In this document: positions 20,077 through 28,804 of the stretch, piece by piece | How positions within the stretch are numbered: the stretch's first letter is position 1 | Layout: every line of letters begins with the position of its first letter | Assembly: GCF_018128905.1 (NCBI RefSeq) | Contig: NZ_CP063808.1 | Coordinates: forward strand, 6,696,001 to 6,760,000 | Reading direction: 5' to 3' | DNA: 64,000 bases | Origin: Streptomyces sp. A2-16 | Lineage (GTDB): Bacteria > Actinomycetota > Actinomycetes > Streptomycetales > Streptomycetaceae | Made by a program: the position numbers and the translations under genes | Notes under the pieces: model-generated | The model's input: the letters and a program-made list of their open reading frames with translations, nothing else | What the model was told of the DNA's origin: nothing | Database searches by the model: none

Positions 20077-21738
20077 ATGACCGTTGACGGCGGTTACGCG
20101 GACATCTTCGGTCCGCAAGTGCCGCGTACGGGCGACGAGGCGCAGACGGCGACGTTCGCCCTGGCCTCGGCGGCCTATCGGGACAATCCGGTGGAGGAGA
20201 TCCTCAAGGCCAACAACGAGTGGCACGCGTCGGCCGTCAAGGGCGGCCGCAAGTGGGCGAAGATCTTCCGACCCAACCTGGGCGAGGCCTTCTCCACGGC
20301 CGTGATCACCCGCATGCTCGGCAAGGGCCGCAAGCCGCTCATCCAGTCCTTCGGCGCGGAGCCGCAGGTCGTGGTCGAGCACTGTCTCGCGGCGAACAAC
20401 ATCCGCCGGGACCGGGACAACTGGCTGACCGCCGTCATGGTGCTGTGCGGTGTGCTGTTCCTGCCCGGCCTCCTGGTCTGGCTGCTGGTCTTCACCCTGC
20501 GCACCACCATCGCCAAGCGCGAGGACAAGCAGGCAGGCGCGCTCGCCACCGCGCTGCTGGTCGCGATGGGCGCGCTCGCCGTGCTCTTCCTCGTCAAGAT
20601 GCCCTTCGGCGGGTTCTGGGGCCTGTACGCACGCGCGTGCGTCGTCCTGCCCGTGGTCGGCTGGTTCTGGGCCAAGCAGATCTGCGAGCGCACCGCGCGG
20701 GATCTGCGGGAGCGGTGGTCCAGTCTGCTGGCCGGCAGCAGCGTGGGCGCCAAGGTGCCCGAGGCCGTGCCGAGCAACCCCGGCGAGACCGCGGCCGAGC
20801 AGTTGCGCCAGGCCCTGGCCACGCTCAGCGCCGAGCAGCAGTCCAACTCCGTCTTCTACGCCGGCCCCAAGGGGATACTCGGCATGGGCACCCGGTGGGG
20901 CAGCTGGCAGCTGGCCGAGGACCTGGTGTCGGCCGACCCCACCCGGGAGATCCACCCCTTCCGCAGCTGGGACGTCATCCGCTCCATCCACGACCAGCTG
21001 CGCATGCTGGAACGCAACACGATCAACACCGGCGGTTTCCCCAAGCCGTCCATACGCCACTGGGTCGTCACCCCGATCGCGGAGGGTTCCAAGGAAGTGT
21101 CCCGGCCCGGGGGCACGGACGTGGACGCGTACCAGGTCAAGACGCACGCGATACAGGACATCTGCAACAAGCAGCAGTTCGGCGGCGGTGACCGGCACTA
21201 CCTGGGCGTGCAGTGGACGCTGTGGGAGGGGCAGCTGGTCCTCACCATGCTGATCACGGTGACCGTGCTGCACGAGACGCTGCGCATCGAGGTCACCGGG
21301 CACGCGCTGGGCCCGGTGCACGGGCTGTTCACCTCGAAGCCCGCGGCCAAGGAGAAGGAGGTCGCCAAGCAGCTGCGCTTCTGGGAGACCAAGAAGATCA
21401 AGCTGCCGCTGGTCGACGCCGACGAGGTGGTGCGTCTGACCGCGCGGGCGCCCCTGACCTGGTATCCGCCGCTGCTCAACTGGCTCGGCGGCTCGCTCGC
21501 CCTGCCCGAGCCGTTCGGTCTGCGGCACGCCTGGGCGGACAAGCCGTGGCGGCACCGCTTCATGGCCGACGACGCGCTGCGCGCCGCCACTCCGGTCCTG
21601 CGGGTCGTGCACTCCGCGGCGATCCGGGTCCTGTCGGAGAACGGCGTGGACACCGAGAAGTTCGGCACGCGGGCGGGCTTCCTGAGCACGCAGGTCCAGG
21701 ATGTGTCACCGCGGAAGGCGGACGTCTACGACGCGTAG
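20077..21738 (+). CDS. Conserved Streptomyces membrane protein, unknown function
   Basis: A 553-residue protein I do not recognise as a named family. It has a soluble N-terminal ~110 residues, then three hydrophobic stretches (WLTAVMVLCGVLFLPGLLVWLLVF, ATALLVAMGALAVLFLV and YARACVVLPVVGWFW). A ~300-residue soluble region follows, with one further hydrophobic patch (LVLTMLITVTVL). The ATG at 20077 follows a GGGGGCGGGA stretch. It lies after the EF-G-like gene in the same direction but 206 bp away, so it may have its own promoter. A hairpin at 21770-21819 ends the unit. Confidence 0.85.
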   Translation: MTVDGGYADIFGPQVPRTGDEAQTATFALASAAYRDNPVEEILKANNEWHASAVKGGRKWAKIFRPNLGEAFSTAVITRMLGKGRKPLIQSFGAEPQVVVEHCLAANNIRRDRDNWLTAVMVLCGVLFLPGLLVWLLVFTLRTTIAKREDKQAGALATALLVAMGALAVLFLVKMPFGGFWGLYARACVVLPVVGWFWAKQICERTARDLRERWSSLLAGSSVGAKVPEAVPSNPGETAAEQLRQALATLSAEQQSNSVFYAGPKGILGMGTRWGSWQLAEDLVSADPTREIHPFRSWDVIRSIHDQLRMLERNTINTGGFPKPSIRHWVVTPIAEGSKEVSRPGGTDVDAYQVKTHAIQDICNKQQFGGGDRHYLGVQWTLWEGQLVLTMLITVTVLHETLRIEVTGHALGPVHGLFTSKPAAKEKEVAKQLRFWETKKIKLPLVDADEVVRLTARAPLTWYPPLLNWLGGSLALPEPFGLRHAWADKPWRHRFMADDALRAATPVLRVVHSAAIRVLSENGVDTEKFGTRAGFLSTQVQDVSPRKADVYDA

Positions 21739-21769
21739 GCCTCCGGCGGTTCGGCCGGATCGACGTACG

Positions 21770-21819
21770 GGTGGGTCCGGGTGCCGCGCCCTGCTGGGTG
21801 CCGCGCCCCCGGACCCACC
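21770..21819. terminator. Hairpin between convergent genes
   Basis: Bases 21770-21781 pair perfectly with 21808-21819 (12 bp) around a 26-base loop that contains two TGCCGCGCCC repeats. It lies between the plus-strand membrane protein and the minus-strand HIT gene and could terminate both. Confidence 0.65.
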
Positions 21820-21849
21820 TTCGGCATGCAGGGCCGCATCCCGCGGAGA

Positions 21850-22398
21850 TCAAACCGTCGGCCATGCCTCCGACAGCATCTTCCGTGTGTCACCCAGCAG
21901 CTGCGGCAGCACCTTCGTGTGGCCGACGACCGGCATGAAGTTCGTGTCACCGCCCCAGCGGGGGACGATGTGCTGGTGGAGGTGGGCGGCGATGCCGGCG
22001 CCTGCGACCGTCCCCTGGTTCATGCCGATGTTGAAGCCGTGCGCCCCCGACGCCGTCCGCAGGGCCGTCATCGCCTGCTTGGTCAGGGCGGCGAGCTCGG
22101 CGGTCTCCGGCTCGGTGAGGTCGGTGTAGTCGGCCACGTGACGGTAGGGCACGACCATCAGATGGCCGCCGGTGTACGGGTAGAGGTTGAGCACCGCGTA
22201 GACCAGCCGGCCGCGCCGGACGATCAGGCCGTCCTCGTCGGACTTGGCCGGAATCGAGCAGAAGGGGCAACCGTCGTCGGCACCGGGGCCGGTCGGCTTG
22301 TTCTCGCCCTGGATGTAGGCCATCCGGTGGGGGGTCCACAGACGCTGGAACGCGTCCTGCGTCCCCACTCCCAACTGCTGCTCCGGCTCACTCGTCAT
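21850..22398 (-). CDS. HIT-domain protein (histidine-triad nucleotide hydrolase)
   Basis: A 182-residue member of the histidine triad superfamily with the catalytic AHLHQHIVP motif near residue 150 and a CPFC motif in DDGCPFCSIPAK that may bind zinc. HIT enzymes hydrolyse or transfer nucleoside phosphates; the N-terminal WTPHRMAYIQG segment resembles the Ap4A-phosphorylase/FHIT-like branch. The start is given as ATG 22398 (MTSEPEQQ). An ATG four codons upstream at 22410 is possible, and neither has a strong ribosome site. It is divergent from the potassium channel gene with only ~80 bp between starts. Confidence 0.9.
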   Translation of the reverse strand: MTSEPEQQLGVGTQDAFQRLWTPHRMAYIQGENKPTGPGADDGCPFCSIPAKSDEDGLIVRRGRLVYAVLNLYPYTGGHLMVVPYRHVADYTDLTEPETAELAALTKQAMTALRTASGAHGFNIGMNQGTVAGAGIAAHLHQHIVPRWGGDTNFMPVVGHTKVLPQLLGDTRKMLSEAWPTV

Positions 22399-22477
22399 GC
22401 AGTGCAGCATATGACTTCGCCCGTTCGCGCCGTGTCGGCGGGGTTGTGGGAAAAGCAGCCCGGGCCAAGCTGGACGG

Positions 22478-23311
22478 GTGGACGACGACAGCGGCACACG
22501 CCCCGGCAGCGACGGTCACGAGCCCGACGGCAGCGGTGAGGCCCGGGCCCGCGACGCCGCCCGTCGTCGGCCCGACCGCACCGAGGTCCCCGTGCCCGAC
22601 CGACGGACCGCCCACCACCAGCCCGACCACACCGGACCCGCCCCCCGCCGCGGCGCCGACCGCCCTGACCGTCTGGTCCAATGGGAGCAGCGCACCGAGA
22701 TCCCCCTCGCCGTCGCCGCCTTGGTCTTCCTCGCCGCCTACGCGGTGAGAGTCCTGGCCCGGCATCTCCCGGAAGCCGTGCTCGACCTCTGTCTGGCGGT
22801 GATCCTGGCCGCCTGGGCGCTGTTCGCCGTGGACTACGCGGTGCGCTGGTACCTCAGCGGGCAGCGGCTGCGCTTCGTTCGGACGCATCTGCTGGACACC
22901 GCGGTGCTCCTCCTGCCGCTGCTGCGCCCGCTCAGGATCGTGAAGGTGTACGAGGCCGTGCAGCGCCGGCACGGACGTCCCCGTCTGGCCCTGCACGCAC
23001 GCGTGATCGCCTACTCCGGTCTGTCGACCTTTCTGCTGGGCTTCGCCGGCGCCCTCGCCGTGTACCAACAGGAACGCGACGCCCCCGGTACGACCATGCC
23101 CACGTTCGGGCCCGCCGTCTGGTGGACCTGCGCCACCCTCACCACCGTCGGCTACGGCGATGTCACCCCGGTCACCCCCATGGGACGCCTGATCGCGGTC
23201 GGCGTGATGGTGATCGGACTCGCCCTGCTCGCCGCCGTGACCGGCACCTTCGCCTCCTGGCTGCTCCAGGTCTTCGCGCGCGAGGACGACGAGAGGCCCC
23301 CGGGCAGCTGA
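22478..23311 (+). CDS. Voltage-sensor-like potassium channel
   Basis: A 277-residue protein with a hydrophilic N-terminal ~70 residues, about five membrane helices and a selectivity filter TTVGYGD at about residues 224-230. The stretch LRPLRIVKVYEAVQRRH has regularly spaced basic residues after a hydrophobic helix, as in the S4 sensor/S4-S5 linker of Kv-type channels. Only three hydrophobic segments are evident before the pore module rather than four, so voltage gating is uncertain. The GTG start at 22478 has no clear ribosome site. It ends 29 bp before the convergent thrS stop. Confidence 0.88.
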   Translation: MDDDSGTRPGSDGHEPDGSGEARARDAARRRPDRTEVPVPDRRTAHHQPDHTGPAPRRGADRPDRLVQWEQRTEIPLAVAALVFLAAYAVRVLARHLPEAVLDLCLAVILAAWALFAVDYAVRWYLSGQRLRFVRTHLLDTAVLLLPLLRPLRIVKVYEAVQRRHGRPRLALHARVIAYSGLSTFLLGFAGALAVYQQERDAPGTTMPTFGPAVWWTCATLTTVGYGDVTPVTPMGRLIAVGVMVIGLALLAAVTGTFASWLLQVFAREDDERPPGS

Positions 23312-23340
23312 ACTCCCCGAGGGCCCCGCCGTACCGGAGA

Positions 23341-25317
23341 TCAGACCTGCGCCCGCTCCTCCACGACCTTGACGATCTTCGCGATGGCCTCGTCGAACGG
23401 GATGCCGTTCTCCTGCGAGCCGTCGCGGTAGCGGAAGGACACCGAGCCGCCCGCCATGTCCTCGTCGCCCGCGATGACCATGAAGGGCACCTTCTGCTTC
23501 TGGGCGTTGCGGATCTTCTTCTGCATCCGGTCGGACGAGGAGTCGACCTCGACGCGCAGCCCCTGCTTCTTGGCCGCGGCCGCGAACTTCTCGAGGTACT
23601 CCACGTGCGTGTCCCCGATCGGGATGCCGACCGCCTGGACCGGGGCCAGCCACGCCGGGAACGCGCCCGCGTAGTGCTCCAGGAGCACCGCGAAGAACCG
23701 CTCGATGGAGCCGAACAGCGCGCGGTGGATCATGACCGGACGCTGCTTGGAGCCGTCGGGCGAGGTGTACTCCAGCTCGAAGCGCTCCGGCAGGTTGAAG
23801 TCCAGCTGGATCGTCGACATCTGCCAGGTGCGGCCGATGGCGTCCTTGGTCTGGACGGAGATCTTCGGGCCGTAGAAGGCGGCGCCACCCGGGTCCGGGA
23901 CCAGGGGCAGCCCCTGCTTCTCGGCGACCTGGCGCAGGGTCTCGGTCGCCTCCTCCCAGACCTCGTCGGAGCCGACGAACTTCTCCGGGTCCTTGGTGGA
24001 CAGCTCCAGGTAGAAGTCGGTCAGACCGTAGTCCCGCAGCAGGCCGAGGACGAAGGTGAGCGTCTTGTCGAGCTCCTCCGACATCTGCTCGCGGGTGCAG
24101 TAGATGTGCGCGTCGTCCTGCGTGAAGCCACGCGCGCGCGTGAGGCCGTGCACGACGCCCGACTTCTCGTACCGGTACACGGTCCCGAACTCGAAGAGGC
24201 GCAGCGGCAGTTCACGGTACGAGCGACCGCGCGCGTCGAAGATCAGGTTGTGCATCGGGCAGTTCATGGGCTTGAGGTAGTAGTCCACGCCCTCGTCGAG
24301 CTGCATGGGCGGGTACATGCCGTCGGCGTACCAGTCCAGGTGCCCGGACTGCTCGAAGAGCTTCCCCTTCGTCGCGTGCGGGGTGTAGACGAACTCGTAG
24401 CCCTCCTCCTCGTGGCGGCGGCGCGAGTAGTCCTCCATGACCCGGCGGATGATGCCGCCCTTGGGGTGGAAGACGGCGAGGCCGGAGCCGATCTGCTCGG
24501 GGATCGAGAACAGGTCGAGCTCGGAGCCCAGCTTGCGGTGGTCGCGCTTCTCCGCCTCGGCGAGGAAGTCGAGATGCGCCTTCAGCTCGTCCTTGGTCGG
24601 CCACGCGGTGCCGTAGATGCGCTGGAGCATCGGGTTCTTCTCGCTGCCGCGCCAGTAGGCGGCCGCGTTGCGCATCAGCTTGAACGCCGGGATGTTCCGG
24701 GTCGACGGCAGGTGGGGACCGCGGCACAGGTCCTTCCAGCACAGGTCGCCGGTCTTGGCGTCCAGGTTGTCGTAGATCGTCAGCTCACCGGAGCCGACCT
24801 CGACGTCCGCGCCGTCGTCGGAGGACGCGGAGCCCTTGAGGCCGATCAGCTCCAGCTTGTACGGCTCGTCCGAGAGCTCCTCACGGGCCGCCTCGTCGGT
24901 CACCACACGGCGGCTGAAGCGCTGCCCGCGCTTCTGGATCTCCTGCATCTTCTTCTCGATGGCCTTGAGATCCTCGGGCGTGAACGGCTTCTCGACGTCG
25001 AAGTCGTAGTAGAAGCCGTCCTTGACCGGCGGGCCGATGCCCAGCTTGGCCTCGGGGAAGATCTCCTGCACGGCCTGGGCCATCACGTGCGCGGTGGAGT
25101 GGCGCAGGATGTTGAGGCCGTCCTCGGAGGAGATCTCGACGCCCTCGACCGCGTCGCCCTCGGACAGGACGTACGCGAGGTCCTTGAGCTCGCCCCCCAC
25201 GCGCGCGGCGATGATCGAGCGCTCGCCGGCGAAGAGCTCGGCGGCCGTAGTGCCCGTCGTCACCACGCGCTCTTCCCGCTCGGAATCGCGTTGGATGATC
25301 ACACGGACGTCTGACAC
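23341..25317 (-). CDS. thrS: Threonyl-tRNA synthetase
   Basis: A 658-residue class II synthetase. In order it shows a TGS domain (residues 1-65), the editing/SAD domain (TAHVMAQAVQEIFPEAKLGIGP), the catalytic core with the zinc-ligand cysteine in NCPMHNLIF and motif 2 in TRARGFTQDDAHIYC, and the C-terminal anticodon-binding domain (ending KIVKVVEERAQV). The GTG start at 25317 follows AGGAGAG. I see no T-box structure in the short upstream spacer; T-boxes in Streptomyces are mainly known before ileS. Confidence 0.97.
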   Translation of the reverse strand: MSDVRVIIQRDSEREERVVTTGTTAAELFAGERSIIAARVGGELKDLAYVLSEGDAVEGVEISSEDGLNILRHSTAHVMAQAVQEIFPEAKLGIGPPVKDGFYYDFDVEKPFTPEDLKAIEKKMQEIQKRGQRFSRRVVTDEAAREELSDEPYKLELIGLKGSASSDDGADVEVGSGELTIYDNLDAKTGDLCWKDLCRGPHLPSTRNIPAFKLMRNAAAYWRGSEKNPMLQRIYGTAWPTKDELKAHLDFLAEAEKRDHRKLGSELDLFSIPEQIGSGLAVFHPKGGIIRRVMEDYSRRRHEEEGYEFVYTPHATKGKLFEQSGHLDWYADGMYPPMQLDEGVDYYLKPMNCPMHNLIFDARGRSYRELPLRLFEFGTVYRYEKSGVVHGLTRARGFTQDDAHIYCTREQMSEELDKTLTFVLGLLRDYGLTDFYLELSTKDPEKFVGSDEVWEEATETLRQVAEKQGLPLVPDPGGAAFYGPKISVQTKDAIGRTWQMSTIQLDFNLPERFELEYTSPDGSKQRPVMIHRALFGSIERFFAVLLEHYAGAFPAWLAPVQAVGIPIGDTHVEYLEKFAAAAKKQGLRVEVDSSSDRMQKKIRNAQKQKVPFMVIAGDEDMAGGSVSFRYRDGSQENGIPFDEAIAKIVKVVEERAQV

Positions 25318-25407
25318 CGGTCTCTCCTGACTGAAGGTGGATGCGGCGCCATACCGGGAGCGCGCGCAATAGGGGATCGTACCGACCCGGCACCCACCTC
25401 CGCGAAA

Positions 25408-26634
25408 TCACTCCCCTTCGCAGGGGTCTCCGCAGGCCTCCTCGAAGAAGTCGAGATTCTCCTGGAGGGACTTCATCAGCCGGTCCCGCTCGGCCTCGTC
25501 GACCTGCACGGGCACCACGCCGGTGGCTCCGGTGAGCCTGCGGAAGCCGCCGCGGCTCTCCAGCCGGCCGTGCACGCGCACCGGCAGCCCGACGAGGTGC
25601 GCGTGCCCGGCGATCCGGTACGCCTCCTCGTCCAGGGTCAGCCTCAGGTGCGGGATCTCGGCCCCGGCGATCACCCGCAGCCGTACCGACCCGTCGCCGC
25701 GCGGCTGCGACCTGTGCATGCGCACCACGGTGCCGGTGATCCGCACCGTGACGGAGGGCTCCTCACGCAGGAAGCGGGCGCCGGCCTCGCGCAGCACGGG
25801 CAGGTCGCCGGGCGAGAACTCGACGGCCTCCGAGGACGCCGCGCATCCGTCGGGGACGCCGACCGCGGGCGCCCACTCGACGGCGATGCGCGCGCCCTCC
25901 GTACCGCGTACCAGGGCGATGAGCGCCTCGGTGAGCTCGCGGCTGACGCCCGCCTCGACGGCTCCGTCGAAGGCGTCCATGCCCCCGGTGGCCCGCTGGT
26001 AGTCGATGGCCTCGCGGGCGGCGAAGAGGGCCTGGTGGAGGCGGACGGCGAGCGGGCGGCCGGTGCCGACGGGCACGAAGGCGGTGAGCCGGCGGCCGCC
26101 CGCGGCGGAGCCGACCAGGACGCTGTCCAGGGACGCGGCGGCCGTACGACGGTAGCGGGCGCCGTAATAGCCGGCACGCGCGCGTGTGGCCAGTGCTCCG
26201 GCGAGGAGCGTCTGGCGGGCGGCGGCGCGCAGCTGCTCCTCGACCGTCCAGGACGTGGCGTCGGCGGGGCCGGTCGGGACGTCCCGCCACCAGCGGATCT
26301 CGTCGCTGGGCACGGCGAGGCCGACGAGCACCTCGCGTGCGGAGGGCGTACCGCTGCGGGACAGGGCGACGAGGGCCTCGCCGAGGAGGTCCTCGCTGTC
26401 GGGGAACGCGCGGCTCTCGGGCACGAGCAGGCTGGTTCCGCCGCCGCCCGGTCCCGGTGGCGTCCAGCGGCCGTAACGCCCGGGGGCGCCGCCGCGCCGC
26501 TGCCAGCCGTGCCGGTGCAGCAGGGCGCCGAGGACGGCGGGGTCGACCTCGTCGGGGCTCGGCGAACGGTCCCAGTGGGCCTCCGGGTGGGGGCGCACCG
26601 CGCGCAGTGGCTCCTCCAGCGGGCGGTGGGTCAT
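25408..26634 (-). CDS. Conserved protein of unknown function, partner of DUF4365 protein
   Basis: A 408-residue soluble protein that I cannot place in a named family. Residues 1-80 include an RHGWQRRGGAPGRYGRW segment, the middle is Ala/Arg-rich helical, and the last ~130 residues look like a beta-rich domain (VTVRITGTVVRMHRS ... VGLPVRVHGRLE). The ATG at 26634 has an excellent GGGAGG site and overlaps the stop of the DUF4365 gene as ATGA, so the two products are probably stoichiometric. The overlap makes a shared task likely, but nothing in the sequence identifies it. Confidence 0.82.
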   Translation of the reverse strand: MTHRPLEEPLRAVRPHPEAHWDRSPSPDEVDPAVLGALLHRHGWQRRGGAPGRYGRWTPPGPGGGGTSLLVPESRAFPDSEDLLGEALVALSRSGTPSAREVLVGLAVPSDEIRWWRDVPTGPADATSWTVEEQLRAAARQTLLAGALATRARAGYYGARYRRTAAASLDSVLVGSAAGGRRLTAFVPVGTGRPLAVRLHQALFAAREAIDYQRATGGMDAFDGAVEAGVSRELTEALIALVRGTEGARIAVEWAPAVGVPDGCAASSEAVEFSPGDLPVLREAGARFLREEPSVTVRITGTVVRMHRSQPRGDGSVRLRVIAGAEIPHLRLTLDEEAYRIAGHAHLVGLPVRVHGRLESRGGFRRLTGATGVVPVQVDEAERDRLMKSLQENLDFFEEACGDPCEGE

Positions 26635-27197
26635 GGTCTGCCTCCCGTCCCGACCCGCGTCATGATCTCGCACAGCGCCCGGTCGTCGAAGATGCGGTTG
26701 GTGGGGATCCGCACGGTGGTCCGGGTCCGGCCGGTGATGGGGTGGCCGGCCAGGTTGACCCAGTAGCAGCAGTGCCTGAGGTCCAGGCGGTCGTGGCTGG
26801 CGCGCAGCCAGTCGTCCTGGGCTCTCGGCACCAGCATCACCACCAGGATCTTGTGCACCGACACCGGGGTGCGGGCGAGTTTGCGCAGGTGGTCGTTGTC
26901 GAGCGTGAAGGAGAAGAAGCGTCCCGGCGGGTTGGGCGCGACCTGGTAGGTGCACTTGAGCTGCACCTTGATGGTGACCTCGTCGTCGACGGTGTGTCCG
27001 GGCGAGCCGTGACTGACGTGCCAGTCGATGCCGTTGTCCGGAAAGGGCTGCGACAAGGAGCAGCCGGCCGCCGCCGCGACGGCGTGCAGATAGCCCACCT
27101 GCAGTGTCTCCATGCAGGCGGTGGTGGCGAGCGTGCCGCGAAGGGGGCCCGTGCGTTCGGGCAGCAGCCCGCCCCGCTCGGGCTGCGCTATCGCCAT
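26631..27197 (-). CDS. DUF4365 domain protein (PD-(D/E)xK-like)
   Basis: A 188-residue protein matching DUF4365. It has the pattern DNGIDWHVSH followed by VTIKVQLKCTYQV, i.e. an acidic residue then QxK, which fits the D ... (E/Q)xK layout of PD-(D/E)xK nuclease folds to which such domains have been related. The N-terminus METLQVGYLHAVAAAAGCSL is the usual DUF4365 opening. The ATG at 27197 has a GGAAGG site 9 bases upstream. Its stop overlaps the start of the 408-residue gene. Whether it cuts nucleic acid is inference. Confidence 0.8.
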   Translation of the reverse strand: MAIAQPERGGLLPERTGPLRGTLATTACMETLQVGYLHAVAAAAGCSLSQPFPDNGIDWHVSHGSPGHTVDDEVTIKVQLKCTYQVAPNPPGRFFSFTLDNDHLRKLARTPVSVHKILVVMLVPRAQDDWLRASHDRLDLRHCCYWVNLAGHPITGRTRTTVRIPTNRIFDDRALCEIMTRVGTGGRP

Positions 27198-27388
27198 GAC
27201 CAACAGCCTTCCAAGCCAAGTGACATGCCCGCACAGGGGCCACATGAATCGCACACCGGGCCGCTGAACTGCAAAGACCCGTACTCCTGTTGTGTCCTTC
27301 CGGCGTACGGCGCAAACAGCCCGGGTATCACCAAACGGGCAGAAGACGGAACGTCAGCTGCCGTGGGTGAACGAGGGGTTGTGTTGGT

Positions 27389-28114
27389 ATGACGTGCTGG
27401 TACGAAGGGCCCCTGGCCGCTTTCGACACCGAGACCACGGGCGTGGACGTCGAGAATGACCGGATCGTGTCGGCCGCCGTCGTCGTCCAGGACGCGGCGG
27501 GCACCCGGCCACGGGTGAGCCGTTGGCTGGTCAATCCGGGTGTGCCGGTGCCCGAAGAGGCGACGGCGGTGCACGGGCTGACGGACGAGCATCTCCAGGT
27601 CAACGGCCGCTGGCCGGCGCCGGTGATGTTCGAGATAGCCGAGGCGCTGGCGGAGCAGGCGGCGGCGAACCGTCCGCTGGTGGTGATGAACGCGCCGTTC
27701 GATCTGACGATCCTGGACCGTGAGTTGCGCCGCCACCGCGCCTCCTCCCTGGACCGCTGGCTGGATCCGGCGCCGCTGCTGGTGCTGGATCCGCGGGTCC
27801 TCGACAAGCACCTGGACCGCTACCGCAAGGGCCGCCGCACCCTCACCGATCTGTGCGCGCACTACGGCGTCGAACTGGACGGCGCGCACGACGCGGCGGC
27901 CGACGCGCAGGCCGCGCTGGATGTCGTACGGGCGGTCGGGCGCCGTTTCGCCACCCGGCTCGAGCGGCTGGAGCCACTGGAACTGCACAACCTCCAGACG
28001 GTGTGGCACGCGGCCCAGGCCCGGGGCCTGCAGGCGTGGTTCGCCCGCAGCGGCTCACCGGAGTCGGTGGACCCGTCGTGGCCGCTGCGGCCCGACCTGC
28101 CGGCGGCGGCGTAG
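27389..28114 (+). CDS. DnaQ-like 3'-5' exonuclease
   Basis: A 241-residue DEDDh exonuclease with Exo I FDTETTG, Exo II NAPFDLTIL and Exo III HDAAADA all intact, so catalysis is expected. It resembles the proofreading epsilon domain as a stand-alone protein. The ~60-residue C-terminal extension (LQTVWHAAQARGLQAWFARSG) is typical of actinobacterial paralogues. Whether it proofreads for a polymerase or acts in repair cannot be told from sequence. It is divergent from the DUF4365 pair and ends at a shared hairpin with tRNA-Val. Confidence 0.92.
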   Translation: MTCWYEGPLAAFDTETTGVDVENDRIVSAAVVVQDAAGTRPRVSRWLVNPGVPVPEEATAVHGLTDEHLQVNGRWPAPVMFEIAEALAEQAAANRPLVVMNAPFDLTILDRELRRHRASSLDRWLDPAPLLVLDPRVLDKHLDRYRKGRRTLTDLCAHYGVELDGAHDAAADAQAALDVVRAVGRRFATRLERLEPLELHNLQTVWHAAQARGLQAWFARSGSPESVDPSWPLRPDLPAAA

Positions 28115-28123
28115 AAGGGCAGG

Positions 28124-28157
28124 AAAAAAGCCGGTCCGTCTGAGACGGACCGGCCTT
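28124..28157. terminator. Terminator between exonuclease gene and tRNA-Val
   Basis: Bases 28130-28140 pair with 28144-28154 around a 3-base loop. On the minus strand the stem is followed by a run of six T, making it a classical intrinsic terminator for the tRNA. On the plus strand it follows the exonuclease stop. Confidence 0.88.
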
Positions 28158-28162
28158 CCCGG

Positions 28163-28234
28163 TGGGCGATACTGGGTTCGAACCAGTGACCTCTTCGGTG
28201 TGAACGAAGCGCTCTCCCACTGAGCTAATCGCCC
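28163..28234 (-). tRNA. tRNA-Val (anticodon CAC)
   Basis: The minus strand folds as a 72-base cloverleaf. It has acceptor GGGCGAT/ATCGCCC, the D arm, anticodon stem CTTCG/CGAAG with loop TTCACAC (anticodon CAC), and T arm ACTGG-TTCGAAC-CCAGT. The 3' CCA is not encoded. An identical copy is at 38228-38299. Confidence 0.97.
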
Positions 28235-28273
28235 GGGAACGCACTGAACAATACAGGTCCCCGCGGCTTTCCT

Positions 28274-28720
28274 TCAAACCGCTTCCAGGTGGGCGACAAG
28301 CCCCCGCCGTCCGGCGCGCATCATCAGCCGGTGGTTGGCCAGGAAGACGGGACGCCCGGGCACGGCGAAGCGCCGGAGCAGCGGTTTGTTCACCTCGGTG
28401 ACCTGGTCGTAGTGGGCGAGGCTGCCGTCGCCGTCCGCGGTGATCGTCCAGCGCGCCCAGCCGTCGAGATCACCGGACATGGCGATCTCCAGCACCCCGG
28501 CCGCCGGGTCGCGCCGCACCTCGCGCGCGACGAAGACGAGGTCGTACGGCAGCACGGCGCGGATCGTGATCACGCCGCTGGTGTCGTCGAGCCGTCGCAC
28601 CTCACGCACCTGGGGCCACCAGCGGGGATAGTCCTCGGCACGTTCCAGCGCGTCGTAGACGACGGCGGGCTTCGCGGGCAGGGACCACAGGCTGCGGAAG
28701 CGGTATCGGGTCCAGTCCAT
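28274..28720 (-). CDS. SRPBCC (START/Bet v1-like) family protein
   Basis: A 148-residue single-domain protein with the polyketide-cyclase/START signature: an N-terminal strand, then PAKPAVVYDALERAEDYPRWWPQV, alternating strands and the long C-terminal helix FLANHRLMMRAGRRGLVAHL. The fold forms a hydrophobic ligand pocket, but no ligand can be named. The ATG at 28720 precedes the conserved WTRYRFRSLW. It stands alone between tRNA-Val and the divergent large membrane protein. Confidence 0.88.
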   Translation of the reverse strand: MDWTRYRFRSLWSLPAKPAVVYDALERAEDYPRWWPQVREVRRLDDTSGVITIRAVLPYDLVFVAREVRRDPAAGVLEIAMSGDLDGWARWTITADGDGSLAHYDQVTEVNKPLLRRFAVPGRPVFLANHRLMMRAGRRGLVAHLEAV

Positions 28721-28804
28721 GGGGAGAGTCTGGCATCGGATCCGAGTACGTTCTGAGTACCCGTACTCATGTCGCGCCGCGTGACCCAGCCCACACTTCA
28801 GGGC

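Noticed and set aside
20631..20652. Frequent ACGCGCGT-type palindromes (for example here and near 24130, 31470, 43155)
   Set aside because: They fall mostly inside coding sequence rich in Ala/Arg codons, and no orientation or spacing rule was evident by eye.
23341..25400. T-box regulation of thrS
   Set aside because: The start is close to the preceding region and no T-box consensus or specifier loop is visible upstream.
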